Assembly (NCBI GenBank): GCA_003225365.1
Contig: QHZN01000221.1
Span: 1-40,628 of the forward strand
DNA length: 40,628 nucleotides
Origin: Acidobacteriota bacterium
Lineage (GTDB): Bacteria; Acidobacteriota; Terriglobia; UBA7540
Direction of reading: 5' to 3'
How positions within the stretch are numbered: the first letter of the stretch is position 1; each line of letters starts with the position of its first letter. A program made the translations under genes and the position numbers. Below, one piece after another: positions 31,951 to 40,628 of the stretch. A model generated the notes under the pieces. The model did no database searches and was not told where the DNA came from. It saw only the letters and a program-made list of their open reading frames with translations.

Positions 31951-34371
31951 ATGATCGGGACCACCGTTTCGCATTATCGAGTACTCGAGAAGCTCGGCGG
32001 CGGGGGCATGGGCGTCGTGTACAAGGCCGAGGACACGCGCCTGGTGCAATACCTGGAAGGCGAAACGCTCAAGCGGCACATCGCCGCCCGGCCGTTGAAG
32101 ACTGAGGAAACCCTCGACTTGGCTCTTCAGATCGCCGACGCACTTGACGCCGCCCATCAGAGAGGGATCATTCATCGCGACATCAAGCCGGCGAATATCT
32201 TCATCACCACGCGCGGGCAAGCGAAGATCCTGGATTTCGGTTTGGCGAAATTGACGCCCGTAGGGGCGCAAGGCCTTGCGCCCCTACCCTTGTGCGGGGT
32301 AGGGGCGATTCATGAATCGCCCCTACTCGATACACCCACGGCGACAATCCAGCCCGAACAACTGACTTCCCCCGGCGTGGCGATGGGCACGGTGGCCTAC
32401 ATGAGCCCCGAGCAGGCACGCGGTGAGCAACTCGACTCGCGCAGCGACTTGTTCAGCTTCGGCGCCGTACTCTACGAGATGGCCACCGGCAAGCAGCCAT
32501 TTGCCGGAAACTCCACGGCGGTCATTTTTACCGCGATTCTCACCCAGGCGCCCGTCTCGCCCGTGCGGCTCAATCCGGAAATTCCCTCGGACCTTGAGCG
32601 CATTATCTATCGCCTAGTCGAAAAGGACCGCGACCTGCGCTATCAGAGCGCCGCCGATTTGGGCAGCGAATTAAAGCGCCTCAAACGCGACACCGACTCG
32701 GGCCGCTCGGCGGCTGTAGCGGCGGCCTCTGACCGCCGTGCGGCGGTGGGGCCTGCCCTGAGCGGAGCCGAAGGGACACCGCCGCTACAGCCAGGCGCGC
32801 AGGCAGCGCCAGGGACTGTTTCACCGCTTACGCCCAGTGCCGGCGCGCCGGTCAGTGCATTGCCGATCCAAGAGACGGCGGCCGTAATCGGGCGGAGACG
32901 CAGCACGCGTCTTGCGCTCGGGGTTGGGGCCGTCGCCGTCGTCGCCATAGCAACCGCATCCATTCTCTATTGGCGATCAAGTCGTCAGACCCGCGCGGTC
33001 CACTCCATTGCGGTCCTTCCCTTCGTCAACGGCACTCGCGACACCGCCCAAGACTATCTGAGCGACGGGATCACCGAGGGCGTCATCAACAACCTCGCCA
33101 AACTTCCGAGCCTGCGCGTCCTGGCGCGCGCCACCGTGTTCCGATTCAAGGATCACGAGGACGACCCGCTCAAGATCGGCCGCGACCTCAACGTGGACGC
33201 GGTTTTGACCGGCACCATGTCCCGCGGGGGCGGCGGCATGGCGATTCAGGCCGACCTCGTCAGCGTCACCGACGGCTCAGAGCTTTGGGGCGAGCAATTC
33301 AATTTCTCTGCTCAGGAACTCGCGAGCGCTCAAGCGCAAATCGCAAAGCAGATATCCGAAAAGCTTCGTCTCCAGCTCACTCCCGAAGAAGCCCGGCAGC
33401 TCGCCAAGGCGCCCACCGAGAACAGCGACGCCTATCAAGCTTACCTGCGCGGGCAATACGCCTATAACCGGCGGACCTATGATTCGCTCAAACAGGCATT
33501 GCAATCTTTCCAGGAGGCGATAGCCCTCGATCCCAACTACGCGCCGGCCTGGGCTGGTTTGGCTGCCAATTACAATGTCATTCCCGGCTACGGCGTGCTT
33601 TCCTCGAACGAGGCTTTTCCCAAGGCCGAAGCGGCGGCGCGCAAGGCGATGGCGATTGATAATTCGCTCGCGGACGCGCACGCGGCGCTGGGCCACGTCC
33701 TGGCAGCCTACGATTGGGATTGGGCGGGCGCCGAACGGGAATTCCAGCTCGCCTTGCAACTTAACCCCGGCGACGCCCAGGCACGATACTTCTACGCCTT
33801 CCTGTGCCTAACGCCTCAGGGAAGGAATGAAGAAGCAATCGCCGAGATGAAGAAGGCGCTCAACGCCGACCCACTCTCTTTGATCATCAACGCCAATTTC
33901 GTTCGGGTCTATCAGTACGCGCGCCAAGACGATTTGGCCATGGAGCAGGCTCACAAGGCCCTCGAACTCGATCCTGATTTCGCCGTGGCGCGCGAAAATC
34001 TCGAAGGTATTTATGAACAAAAAGGAATGATCGAGCAGGCCCTGGGCGAGCTCGCCAAGGGAAACAAGGAGGACCAGAGAATGGCGCCCTTGCTTCGCCA
34101 GGCTTTCGTCAAGTCGGGTGCCCGCGGCTACTGGCAGAAGAAGCTGGAGCTACAGTTGGACCTCGGCAAGCGAGAGTATGTCGCCCCAACCTCGTTTGCC
34201 CTGATCTACATTCACCTTGGCGACAGGGATCGAACTCTCGAGTGGCTAGAGAAGGCGCGCGCCAACCGCGATGATTTTCTCGCGCAGCAGGCGGCCGAAC
34301 CCGCCTTCGATCCTCTGCGCTCCGACCCGCGCTTCCAGGCCCTCCGAAAGAGCATCGGTCTCGCCCACTAG
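31951..34371 (+). CDS. Ser/Thr protein kinase-like protein with TolB-like and TPR domains; kinase N-lobe largely missing
   Basis: 806 residues. The kinase-like domain (1-245) begins [20 protein letters not shown] but jumps at about residue 31 straight to [13 protein letters not shown], so the beta-3 lysine and helix C are absent. HRDIKPAN (75-82), DFGLAK (95-100) and SPEQ (152-155) remain. Residues 104-127, between DFG and SPEQ, come from two palindromes. A low-complexity linker (about 250-318), also partly palindromic, leads to one membrane helix (320-341), a TolB-like region ([20 protein letters not shown]) and TPRs (about 450-790). Known relatives phosphorylate targets and sense via the C-terminal part; here catalysis is doubtful, because the lysine that anchors ATP phosphates is missing. 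ATG 31951 gives the canonical N-terminus. Confidence 0.9.
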   Translation: MIGTTVSHYRVLEKLGGGGMGVVYKAEDTRLVQYLEGETLKRHIAARPLKTEETLDLALQIADALDAAHQRGIIHRDIKPANIFITTRGQAKILDFGLAKLTPVGAQGLAPLPLCGVGAIHESPLLDTPTATIQPEQLTSPGVAMGTVAYMSPEQARGEQLDSRSDLFSFGAVLYEMATGKQPFAGNSTAVIFTAILTQAPVSPVRLNPEIPSDLERIIYRLVEKDRDLRYQSAADLGSELKRLKRDTDSGRSAAVAAASDRRAAVGPALSGAEGTPPLQPGAQAAPGTVSPLTPSAGAPVSALPIQETAAVIGRRRSTRLALGVGAVAVVAIATASILYWRSSRQTRAVHSIAVLPFVNGTRDTAQDYLSDGITEGVINNLAKLPSLRVLARATVFRFKDHEDDPLKIGRDLNVDAVLTGTMSRGGGGMAIQADLVSVTDGSELWGEQFNFSAQELASAQAQIAKQISEKLRLQLTPEEARQLAKAPTENSDAYQAYLRGQYAYNRRTYDSLKQALQSFQEAIALDPNYAPAWAGLAANYNVIPGYGVLSSNEAFPKAEAAARKAMAIDNSLADAHAALGHVLAAYDWDWAGAEREFQLALQLNPGDAQARYFYAFLCLTPQGRNEEAIAEMKKALNADPLSLIINANFVRVYQYARQDDLAMEQAHKALELDPDFAVARENLEGIYEQKGMIEQALGELAKGNKEDQRMAPLLRQAFVKSGARGYWQKKLELQLDLGKREYVAPTSFALIYIHLGDRDRTLEWLEKARANRDDFLAQQAAEPAFDPLRSDPRFQALRKSIGLAH
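32260..32326. repeat. Two perfect 28-bp palindromes inside the kinase gene
   Basis: 32260-32287 (GTAGGGGCGCAAGG and its reverse complement) and 32299-32326 (GTAGGGGCGATTCA and its reverse complement) are each perfect palindromes. They share the outer nine bases GTAGGGGCG/CGCCCCTAC and are separated by 11 bp. Together they could fold into a larger cruciform. They encode residues 104-125 of the kinase protein and keep its frame. Confidence 0.9.
32712..32792. repeat. Inverted repeat inside the kinase linker
   Basis: GGCTGTAGCGGCGG (32712-32725) and CCGCCGCTACAGCC (32779-32792) are perfect 14-bp inverted arms. The interior has the palindrome ACCGCCGTGCGGCGGT (32732-32747) and the segment CCTGAGCGGAGCCGAAGGG, which resembles the CTCAGGG-type repeats found between genes. 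It encodes a low-complexity part of the protein between the kinase-like domain and the membrane helix, in frame. Confidence 0.85.
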
Positions 34372-34857
34372 TTCCTTCGCGCCGCCATGTGTTCTGCCGC
34401 CGGCGGTTCGCGCTCTTATACATTAAGGCGAAAGTCGGTGCGAAGCCCAGAGCCTGTCATCTGATCCCTTCGCTGGCTGTCATTCTGAGCGAAGCGAAGA
34501 ATCCCTTGATCTCCGCGCTCTGGGTAAACTCCGCGAGGGATCTGCTTTTCGGCAACTCAACAACAAAGCAGTCGTTCATGTCGCCTTGCGACACCCCGCA
34601 GCATGAAAATGGGTGTCGCGAGCCGGCGAAAGCCAAACTGAAGACAAAGGACTTAACACGAATTTTCGGAGCAGATTCTTCGTCGTCCCGATGAATCGGG
34701 ACTCCTCAAAATGACATCGTCGCGGGGTTTTCCACCACCTTGCCAGAACTGGAAATGCGATTTCCTTGCGAGCCTTTAAGGAAGCAGTACGTCGCAGATA
34801 TTTCGGCTAAACTGCGACCATGCCGCGACGCGCGAAAAGCGCCCGCGAGGTTCGCGC
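34372..34857. repeat. 486-nt gap carrying a TGTCATTCTGAG element
   Basis: The left arm begins at 34478 (TGTCATTCTGAGCGAAGCGA then AGAATCCC). The core has GCGCTCTGGGTAAACTCCGC. The right arm at 34674-34716 reads GATTCTTCGTCGTCCCGATG and ends CTCAAAATGACA; it matches the variant left half at 20932-20985. The middle (about 34560-34670) is unrelated sequence, so this copy may have an insertion. No gene is seen. Confidence 0.75.
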
Positions 34858-35862
34858 ATGAAGGCCTGCTTGTTACGATCCGTCGCTCCGGTTGAGACGA
34901 ATCCTTTAGAATTCGGGGACACGGCGATTCCCAATCCGGCGGCAGACGAAGTATTGGTGCGCGTCGAGGTCTGCGGCGTTTGCCGCACCGACCTGCACGT
35001 GGTCGAAGGTGAACTCGCGCCGCGCCACTCGCCCGTTATTCCTGGGCATCAGGTGATAGGCACGGTCGCAAAGTCCGGCAAGGAGGCCAAGCGGTTAAAG
35101 ACGGGCACGCGCGTCGGCATCGCCTGGCTCCACCGCACCTGCCAGTCCTGCGAATTCTGCCGCGCCGGCAAAGAGAACCTTTGCGACCGGCCGGAATTTA
35201 CCGGCTACACGGTGGATGGCGGCTTTGCGGAATACGCCGTCGCGCCAGAGGACTTTGTTTACTCCATCCCCGACGCTTTTCCCGCTGAGCAGGCGGCGCC
35301 TCTGATGTGCGCGGGGATTATCGGCTTCCGGTCGCTGCGCCTGACGGGCGTCGGGCGGGGCGGGCGCCTGGGGCTTTACGGTTTTGGGGCGGCGGCGCAC
35401 CTGGCAATTCAGGTAGCGCGCCACTGGGGTATCGAGGTCTACGCTGCCACGCGAGACGAGCGTCATCGGGAGCTCGCGCTCGAGCTCGGAGCCGCCTGGG
35501 CCGGTGGGACCACCGACGAGCCGCCCGCCAAGCTCGATGGCGCAATTATTTTCGCCCCGGCCGGGGAAATAGTCCCTGCGGCGCTCAGGGCTTTGAAGAA
35601 AGGCGGGACGCTTGTGCTCGGCGGCATCCATATGAGCACCATCCCGCCGCTCGAATACAGCTTGCTTTATCAGGAACGCGTGGTGCGGAGCGTGGCGAAT
35701 AATACGCGCGAAGACGGCAGGGACTTCCTGCGCGTGGCCGCCGAGATTCCCATCCGCACTCACGTCGAGCTATTTCCCTTGAGCGACGCCAACCGCGCCC
35801 TGAACGCCCTCAAACACGACGCCATTCGCGGCGCGGCGGTCCTCGACTGCCGGAAACCTTAG
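34858..35862 (+). CDS. Zinc-dependent alcohol dehydrogenase (MDR family)
   Basis: 334 residues. The catalytic-zinc ligands are Cys42 (CGVCRTD), His64 (IPGHQVIG) and Cys151 (APLMCAGII). The structural-zinc site is [15 protein letters not shown] (Cys95, 98, 101, 109). The Rossmann region has [17 protein letters not shown]. It oxidises alcohols or reduces aldehydes with NAD(P)H in the cytoplasm; the substrate is unknown. It resembles AdhP-like or zinc-binding alcohol dehydrogenases of short length. ATG 34858 gives MKACLLRSV, the normal start of this family. It appears to be a single-gene unit. Confidence 0.93.
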   Translation: MKACLLRSVAPVETNPLEFGDTAIPNPAADEVLVRVEVCGVCRTDLHVVEGELAPRHSPVIPGHQVIGTVAKSGKEAKRLKTGTRVGIAWLHRTCQSCEFCRAGKENLCDRPEFTGYTVDGGFAEYAVAPEDFVYSIPDAFPAEQAAPLMCAGIIGFRSLRLTGVGRGGRLGLYGFGAAAHLAIQVARHWGIEVYAATRDERHRELALELGAAWAGGTTDEPPAKLDGAIIFAPAGEIVPAALRALKKGGTLVLGGIHMSTIPPLEYSLLYQERVVRSVANNTREDGRDFLRVAAEIPIRTHVELFPLSDANRALNALKHDAIRGAAVLDCRKP

Positions 35863-36184
35863 CTTGCGTAACTCATTTTCTTCTAGACCCGCAGCCCCTG
35901 CCTGCCCGGCTTAGGGCAGACGGGCCCGGGTCAGTGACACTTACCTTGTCCGAGCCGAGGCATGCGGTCTCATTTAGGGTCTTTCGGACTTATGACTCTA
36001 AACCATCTGACCTACAGCAGGACAAGAAGCCCGCCGCAGGCAAGGGAGATGCCATCCGCAGCAAAGTGAGGCTCCAAATTGAAAGCTTCGAACAAACTTC
36101 GCAGGGACGGCACTTGGAAAGAGGTGTATAATACAGGGATAGCGCTTTTTGGTCGGTGGAGCCTTGCGGCGCGAGGGTTGCGAT
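35863..36184. other. 322-nt gap with small hairpin and degP promoter
   Basis: CTGCCC (35902-35907) pairs with GGGCAG (35914-35919), followed by GACGGGCCCGGG, which extends a GC-rich structure near the alcohol dehydrogenase end. A TATAAT box (36127-36132) lies 53 nt before the degP start. No good -35 is spaced correctly, so an activator may be needed. No gene is seen. Confidence 0.5.
36127..36132 (+). promoter_or_regulatory. Consensus -10 box TATAAT upstream of degP
   Basis: An exact TATAAT preceded by GGTG. The -35 region 17 nt upstream (GGGACG, about 36104) is a poor match to the housekeeping consensus. In other bacteria htrA genes answer to envelope-stress factors, but I see no such consensus here. 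Confidence 0.4.
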
Positions 36185-37771
36185 ATGGACTGGAACGGGC
36201 GGCGGTACCTCCCTCCCATTCTCATTGCTCTGACGCTCGGGGTGGGAGTCGTCATCGGCTCGGTCATCTCCCACGGCGTCGGTGCGGCGAAGGCTTCCGG
36301 GGGCGGGACGGATCCCGCGCACGCGGGACTTTTGCCCGCTCCTTCGCCCGCCGAGCTATCCACTTCGTTTGCGAAGGTGGCCGAGGCCCTTGAGCCGGCA
36401 GTGGTCAACATCTCGACTGAATCCACGATTCATATTAGCCGGCGGGGCCCCCACGGCCGTGATAACGGCCAGCTGGGCGATTTTTTCGACCGCTTTTTCC
36501 AGTTTGAGCCTCCGGAGGGTCTGCCGCCCGACGTAAAGACGCAGTCGCTCGGCTCGGGCATGATCCTCGACAAAGCGGGCTACATACTCACTAACTACCA
36601 CGTCATCGTCCAGGACTACGAGGACCGGCCCGTGGACCGCATTCGCGTCGAGGTTTACGGTGATGACCAAAACCCGAAGGGGTACGTAGGCCGCGTCGTC
36701 GGGAAGGACCGCGACACCGACTTGGCGGTGATTAAGATTGACGCCGGCCGGCCTTTGCCCTTCGCACAAATCGGCGATTCGGACTCGGTTCGCGTGGGCG
36801 ACTGGGTTCTGGCCATCGGCAGCCCCTTCGGCCTCTACTCGACGGTGACCGCAGGCATCATCAGCGCCAAGGGCCGGGACGTCGACAAGACGCAGGAAGG
36901 GCAGTTCAAGCGCTTCCTCCAGACCGACGCGGCGATTAACCCGGGGAATAGTGGCGGACCGCTGGTCAACTTGGGCGGGCAGGTGATCGGAATCAACACC
37001 GCGATCGCCACGCGGCGCGGGACTTACGACGGCGTGGATTTCGCCATCCCCTCGAATACCGCCCGCAAGGTCTATAACTCCATCATTTCCTCGGGCATGG
37101 TGCGACGGGGAGCAATCGGCGTGAGCTTCAGGAACGAGAACAATCCCGTCAAGCTTCGCATGTTCGGCACCGACCACGGCGTGGTGATTGACAACGTAGA
37201 GCCCGGCAGCCCGGCCGATCGGGCGGGCTTCCAGCGCGGCGACGTGATTACCTCGGTCGACGGAAAGCCCGTCCGGGGCGGCGACGAGCTGGTGGACATT
37301 GTTTCCGACGCCCCCATTGGCCGTAATCTGAAGATGGCCGTGGTCCGCGACGGGAAGCCTTTGACCAAAGAAGTCGAGGTCGGGGACCGCAGCCAGATTG
37401 TTCGCCAGATGAGTGGGGCGCTCGAATCGGGCGAACCCAAACAGGCTCGAGAGCCCGAGACGGGGGGCATCCTTGGGATGTCGGTTCATGGTCTGACCAA
37501 GGACCAAACCCAGGAGCTCACCTCTCAATTGCACCTGACGACGCCTCAGGGCGTGTTGGTGACGGAGGTAGAGGCGGGCGGATTTGCCTCCGACCTGGGC
37601 GTCCAGCCAGGAGATGTCATCCTGGGGATCAACCGCAAGCCCCTGGCCAGTACGGACGATTTTAGCCGGCTCCAGGGTCAGCTCAAGTCCGGCTCGGACG
37701 TGCTATTGCTCATCGCGCGCCGTTCTCAGCGGACATTTATAACTGTTTACTTAGCGGACCGTTTGCCGTAA
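36185..37771 (+). CDS. DegP/HtrA periplasmic serine protease with two PDZ domains
   Basis: 528 residues from ATG 36185, with GAGGG upstream. An N-terminal membrane/signal segment (PPILIALTLGVGVVIGSVIS) is followed by the trypsin-like domain with triad His139 (LTNYHVI), Asp179 (DRDTDLAVIKI) and Ser256 (NPGNSGGPL). Two PDZ domains follow: one near VIDNVEPGSPADRAGFQRGD, the second near GVLVTEVEAGGFASDLGVQP. It degrades or refolds damaged envelope proteins. The linker after the membrane segment contains the 16-bp palindrome TCCCGCGCACGCGGGA (36313-36328), encoding part of TDPAHAGLLP, identical to one at the hutH end. It lies upstream of a peptidoglycan-binding protein gene. A start at 36149 is possible but weaker. 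Confidence 0.95.
   Translation: MDWNGRRYLPPILIALTLGVGVVIGSVISHGVGAAKASGGGTDPAHAGLLPAPSPAELSTSFAKVAEALEPAVVNISTESTIHISRRGPHGRDNGQLGDFFDRFFQFEPPEGLPPDVKTQSLGSGMILDKAGYILTNYHVIVQDYEDRPVDRIRVEVYGDDQNPKGYVGRVVGKDRDTDLAVIKIDAGRPLPFAQIGDSDSVRVGDWVLAIGSPFGLYSTVTAGIISAKGRDVDKTQEGQFKRFLQTDAAINPGNSGGPLVNLGGQVIGINTAIATRRGTYDGVDFAIPSNTARKVYNSIISSGMVRRGAIGVSFRNENNPVKLRMFGTDHGVVIDNVEPGSPADRAGFQRGDVITSVDGKPVRGGDELVDIVSDAPIGRNLKMAVVRDGKPLTKEVEVGDRSQIVRQMSGALESGEPKQAREPETGGILGMSVHGLTKDQTQELTSQLHLTTPQGVLVTEVEAGGFASDLGVQPGDVILGINRKPLASTDDFSRLQGQLKSGSDVLLLIARRSQRTFITVYLADRLP
36313..36328. repeat. 16-bp palindrome inside degP
   Basis: TCCCGCGCACGCGGGA is identical to 8830-8845 and differs by one base from 21114-21129. 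Here it lies within coding sequence for the linker between the DegP membrane segment and protease domain, where extra residues are tolerated. Confidence 0.7.
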
Positions 37772-37839
37772 AATATGCTTCTCAGGGTTCGAATCGCCTA
37801 CCGGAGGGCTGTAAAGCGCACTTCGGGCGAATGGCGGCT

Positions 37840-37846
37840 GGAGGGG
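37840..37846 (+). promoter_or_regulatory. Ribosome site that decides the start of the peptidoglycan-binding protein
   Basis: GGAGGGG at 37840-37846 lies 6 nt before GTG 37853 but directly against ATG 37847, so GTG 37853 is the better-spaced start. The ATG at 37775 has no comparable site. Confidence 0.55.
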
Positions 37847-37852
37847 ATGCCA

Positions 37853-38386
37853 GTGCAGCGAATACTCAATAATCGGGGGTGGTGGACTGTCCTTTTGGCG
37901 ATGGCCGTGGCCGTCTCCGCCCATGCCACGACCAAGAGCCATAAGCCTGCCGCAAAGAAGCACGCGCCGGTAAAAACCACTTCAAAATTGGGAGCGCACC
38001 CCGCGGGCGTTCGTCGGCACCGAGCGCGCTCAACGCCCTTCCGCTATCGCCTTGCCCACCTTCAGATGAGCTCTGGCCGCGTCCAAGAAATCCAAAGTGC
38101 GCTGGCGAAGGGCGGGTATTATCAGGGCGAGACGACGGGCAGATGGGATGAGTCCACCAAAGCCGCCATGCGTCAATACCAGGGCGCGAACGGGTTTAGC
38201 CCGACCGGTAATCCCGACGCCAAGTCGCTCATGAAACTTGGCTTGGGGCCGCACCCGCTTCCACTCGAGCTTGATTCCACCGCCCAGTCACGAGTCAACC
38301 TCGAAACCGCTCCCAAAACTGACCCCGCCACCGGGGCCGTACCCAACGATAAGACTCGGCAACCGAACAATTTAAACCAACCATAG
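37853..38386 (+). CDS. Secreted peptidoglycan-binding (PG_binding_1) domain protein
   Basis: About 177 residues. A signal peptide (WWTVLLAMAVAVSAHA) is followed by a basic, Lys/His-rich linker and a PG_binding_1 domain at about 75-140: SGRVQEIQSALAKGGYYQGE, then DESTKAAMRQYQGANGF, then LMKLGLG. A Pro/Asn-rich tail follows. PG_binding_1 domains attach to peptidoglycan; no enzyme domain is present, so it is a wall-binding protein of unknown role. GTG 37853 is selected from ribosome-site spacing; in-frame ATGs at 37847 and 37775 are alternatives. It starts 81 nt after degP. Confidence 0.85.
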   Translation: MQRILNNRGWWTVLLAMAVAVSAHATTKSHKPAAKKHAPVKTTSKLGAHPAGVRRHRARSTPFRYRLAHLQMSSGRVQEIQSALAKGGYYQGETTGRWDESTKAAMRQYQGANGFSPTGNPDAKSLMKLGLGPHPLPLELDSTAQSRVNLETAPKTDPATGAVPNDKTRQPNNLNQP

Positions 38387-39027
38387 GCGCGGCCTTTAAG
38401 CGCGCTAATTTGCTCCCGCACATCCTAGGCGGCTTACGAAGCCATGCTCACAATTTTCTCACCGGTGTTCACAGGCGGAGACGCTCGAAGGGGCCCTTGA
38501 CGTATTGTGTTCACTTGGATACGCCGCATGCCGATAGTCCATGAACTTCGCCAAGCCAAGTGAGAACCGCGCGCCCCTCGAACTGCGCGGCTTGCTTACC
38601 GCCCTCATTGTGTTTTGCGGGCTCTGGCTTGCGAAGCCTATTGCTTCCTGCGCCTGACCGGAAAAGGTTTTCATTTTTGCAGGCAATTGCAGGCTGAGAT
38701 GTTTTCACCGAGTGCCCGCACCATTTCCTTCAGAGTCTGGCGGACTTCCCACCAAAGTATCGTAATTCCTTGAAACTAAAGGCAGTAAGCTTATTTACTC
38801 CCTCGCCAATCTATTCGCTGAGAATCTGCAAACCAAGCCTAATCCTGGAATGCTGCGTGCGAGTTCTTTTTGGTCGTCCGATGGGCGCCAGTGCAATTCC
38901 CGGCCCAAAGGAGGTGCCGTTCACCATTACGCAGACTGCCTGATGCAGACTCCTCAAAGGTGGGCGCGAGTGTGCAAGGGCTGACGAACGATCTGCTTTT
39001 CTCCGCGCCGACTGGAGGTTCGCGACG
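38387..39027. other. 641-nt gap with no recognised gene
   Basis: Neither strand has a convincing frame; the open stretches lack ribosome sites and family features. The region should carry the promoter of the secreted protein at 39028. I looked for a c-di-GMP riboswitch (GEMM) because of the CAAACC sequence near 38830, but the conserved core is not there. Confidence 0.5.
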
Positions 39028-40628
39028 ATGATGCCGACGAAGAACAGACCCGCGGTACACATGCTTCTGCTGATGGCAGGATTGCTCCTCCCTGCTTCTG
39101 TCAGTTATGGGCAAGCGGGAACATTCCTGGGCCAGGTGAATTTCGCCACCGATTGCGGCTTCACCTCTTCGACTGGGAACCGCGATGGCGTTGGCATTAC
39201 ATTTGATGGAACCAACCTCTGGTACTCCTGCTACGACTCCAAAGACTCGGACGACTCTCTCCATCGCGACCTATTTAAGGCCAATCCCAAGACTGGCGCC
39301 GTCCTTGGCGCCTGGGACATCGCCGGCGGTATAGGGGCCCTTGCGTACGACGCAACCCGCAACGTGATTTGGGCCGGTGAAGGAGGTGGCCCGGTCGTTG
39401 GCTGGGTCATCGAGATCCCGCTCGATGCGAACAAAAACGCCTCCTCCGGCAGCTACACGCTGGCCTTCCAGGTTCCAGAAGCCCATAGCTCTCCGCCTAT
39501 TTCCGAGGATATCGTGGATGGCCTCGCCATCGACGCCACCACGGGCACTCTTTACATCCACTATGATTTTGCGACTGAGTTCGAGATGTACAGCACCAAC
39601 AGCGGCAACTTTGGGTCGTTCCTGGGATACATCCAGCAAGCTGCGGACATCCCGAGGGGCACCCCCGTCATCCCGCCCCACTCCGGTGCTAACGGAAAAT
39701 GTGTGCTGAGCGGCTTGGCCGTTGGAGGAAGCACGATATTCCAGGCTTCCGACTATTGCGATCACGTCTGGGCCGTGGACAAGGCCAACCCGCAGAATGA
39801 ACAGACGGCCAACAGTTTTAGCATCACATCCTCCGTTCCATCGGGCTTCGATGAAAAAACACTCACGTGCGACACGAACACCTTCAGTGGATTTGACGCC
39901 ATCTGGGTAAAGGGGGTCTTCACACCGCAGGCCTTTGCGTTCGAGCTTGCCCCGGGAAGTTGCGGAGTGGGCGGTCAGCCGGCCACGACCACGCCTTCGG
40001 CCACCCTTTCTCCCACCTCCGTCACGTTCGCGAGCCAATCGGTGGGAACGACCAGTGCGCCCCAGACAGTGACCCTCACGAATTCCGGCGGCGGCGCACT
40101 TTCGATCAGCGGCATCACCATCACGGGGACCAACAGCGGCGATTATGGCGAAACCAATAACTGTGGCTCGAGTTTGGCGGCGGGGGCCAATTGCACGATT
40201 AACGTGACCTTCTCTCCGGCTGCCACCGGTACGCGGACAGCAGCCCTGACGGTCACCGATAACGCCAGCGGCAGTCCGCATACGGCAAGCCTTTCCGGCA
40301 CGGGAACGTCGGCGGCAGCGACCCTCAACCCGACTTCTCTTACCTTCGCAGGTCAGCAGCTCGGCACAACGAGTGCGCCTCAGACCGTGACCCTTTCAAG
40401 CACAGGCATCACGAGCTTGACCATTTCGAGCATCGCTATTACCGCGAACTTCGGCGAGACCAACAATTGCGGCTCAAGCGTGGCGCCGGGGTCGACCTGC
40501 ACGATCGGTGTGACCTTCGCTCCGACAGCACCTGGCACTCTGACCGGAAGCCTGCAGGTTTCGGACAATGCTTCAGGTAGTCCCCAGACGGTCAGCCTCT
40601 CCGGCACGGGGCTTGGGCCCCTCGCCGC
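39028..40628 (+). CDS. Secreted protein with choice-of-anchor-D (ASPM/SPD-2/Hydin-like) repeats, 3' end outside the window
   Basis: Open from ATG 39028 to the window end (over 530 residues), with GGAGGTT at 39013-39019. A signal peptide (HMLLLMAGLLLPASVSYGQ) is followed by a first domain of about 300 residues resembling a beta-propeller-like region (GVGITFDGTNLWYSCYDSKD, GLAIDATTGTLYIHYDF). Two tandem choice-of-anchor-D units then follow, starting at about 40000 and 40318 with a period of 318 nt: ATLSPTSVTFASQSVGTTSA and ATLNPTSLTFAGQQLGTTSA, each with ETNNCGSS and a closing SLSGTG. Such repeats are abundant in Acidobacteriota surface proteins. More units probably lie beyond the window. Function unknown; likely cell surface or secreted. 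Confidence 0.9.
   Translation, partial: MMPTKNRPAVHMLLLMAGLLLPASVSYGQAGTFLGQVNFATDCGFTSSTGNRDGVGITFDGTNLWYSCYDSKDSDDSLHRDLFKANPKTGAVLGAWDIAGGIGALAYDATRNVIWAGEGGGPVVGWVIEIPLDANKNASSGSYTLAFQVPEAHSSPPISEDIVDGLAIDATTGTLYIHYDFATEFEMYSTNSGNFGSFLGYIQQAADIPRGTPVIPPHSGANGKCVLSGLAVGGSTIFQASDYCDHVWAVDKANPQNEQTANSFSITSSVPSGFDEKTLTCDTNTFSGFDAIWVKGVFTPQAFAFELAPGSCGVGGQPATTTPSATLSPTSVTFASQSVGTTSAPQTVTLTNSGGGALSISGITITGTNSGDYGETNNCGSSLAAGANCTINVTFSPAATGTRTAALTVTDNASGSPHTASLSGTGTSAAATLNPTSLTFAGQQLGTTSAPQTVTLSSTGITSLTISSIAITANFGETNNCGSSVAPGSTCTIGVTFAPTAPGTLTGSLQVSDNASGSPQTVSLSGTGLGPLA

Noticed and set aside
36356-37534. A 392-codon minus-strand open frame
   Set aside because: It is antisense to DegP, which has a full catalytic triad and two PDZ domains.
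38820-39000. Possible c-di-GMP (GEMM) riboswitch before the secreted protein
   Set aside because: A CAAACC sequence is present but the conserved GEMM core and paired stems are not.

Overview
The window is about 40.6 kb of high-GC bacterial chromosome and looks like an Acidobacteriota genome, probably from a soil or sediment lineage. This rests on combined family content: a BlaI/M56 BlaR1 pair, a Ser/Thr kinase fused to a TolB-like/TPR sensor, a TolC-family porin with a long N-terminal extension, tandem choice-of-anchor-D domains and many palindromic intergenic repeats. Taxonomy is inferred; there is no rRNA gene, and I found no tRNA, CRISPR array or transposase.

Layout. 1-968 (+): the end of purL and complete purQ (purine synthesis). 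1214-3154 (+): two response regulators, one with an HD-GYP output and one with a PilZ output, both c-di-GMP-type domains. 3611-7728 (-): a PAS histidine kinase, prepilin peptidase and two glycosyltransferases; the last three overlap by ATGA. 7878-8473 (-): a DUF433/DUF5615 toxin-antitoxin-like pair, lying between the real glycosyltransferase start and a diverged, truncated copy of that start. 8850-10855 (-): histidine ammonia-lyase and a YbgC-type thioesterase. 11019-12608 (+): a BlaI repressor with a visible operator, followed by a broken BlaR1 metalloprotease. 12661-20715 (-): an acyl-CoA catabolic operon (methylmalonyl-CoA mutase large subunit, coiled-coil protein, B12-binding subunit, enoyl-CoA hydratase homologue, carboxyltransferase, HMG-CoA lyase, second hydratase, SCP2-like protein) that fits leucine and propionyl-CoA degradation. 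A GxxExxY cassette bounded by short direct repeats interrupts it.

21301-23280 (-) is a TolC-family protein. 23982-29789 (+) holds truA, an aldehyde dehydrogenase, small coiled-coil and Cys-containing proteins, an isopropylmalate-synthase-family enzyme and a DMT exporter. 30179-31695 (+) holds two secreted or outer-membrane proteins. 31951-34371 (+) is the kinase/TolB/TPR protein; its kinase domain has lost most of the N-lobe and carries palindromic DNA inside the reading frame. 34858-38386 (+) holds a zinc alcohol dehydrogenase, a DegP/HtrA protease and a peptidoglycan-binding protein. 39028 to the end (+) is an open-ended secreted protein with choice-of-anchor-D repeats.

The most distinctive feature is the density of small palindromic repeats of several families, two of which also sit inside coding sequence (the kinase and degP). 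Together with two modules flanked by repeats or duplicated sequence (DUF433/DUF5615 and GxxExxY) and three decayed genes, this suggests a genome reshaped by small non-autonomous elements.
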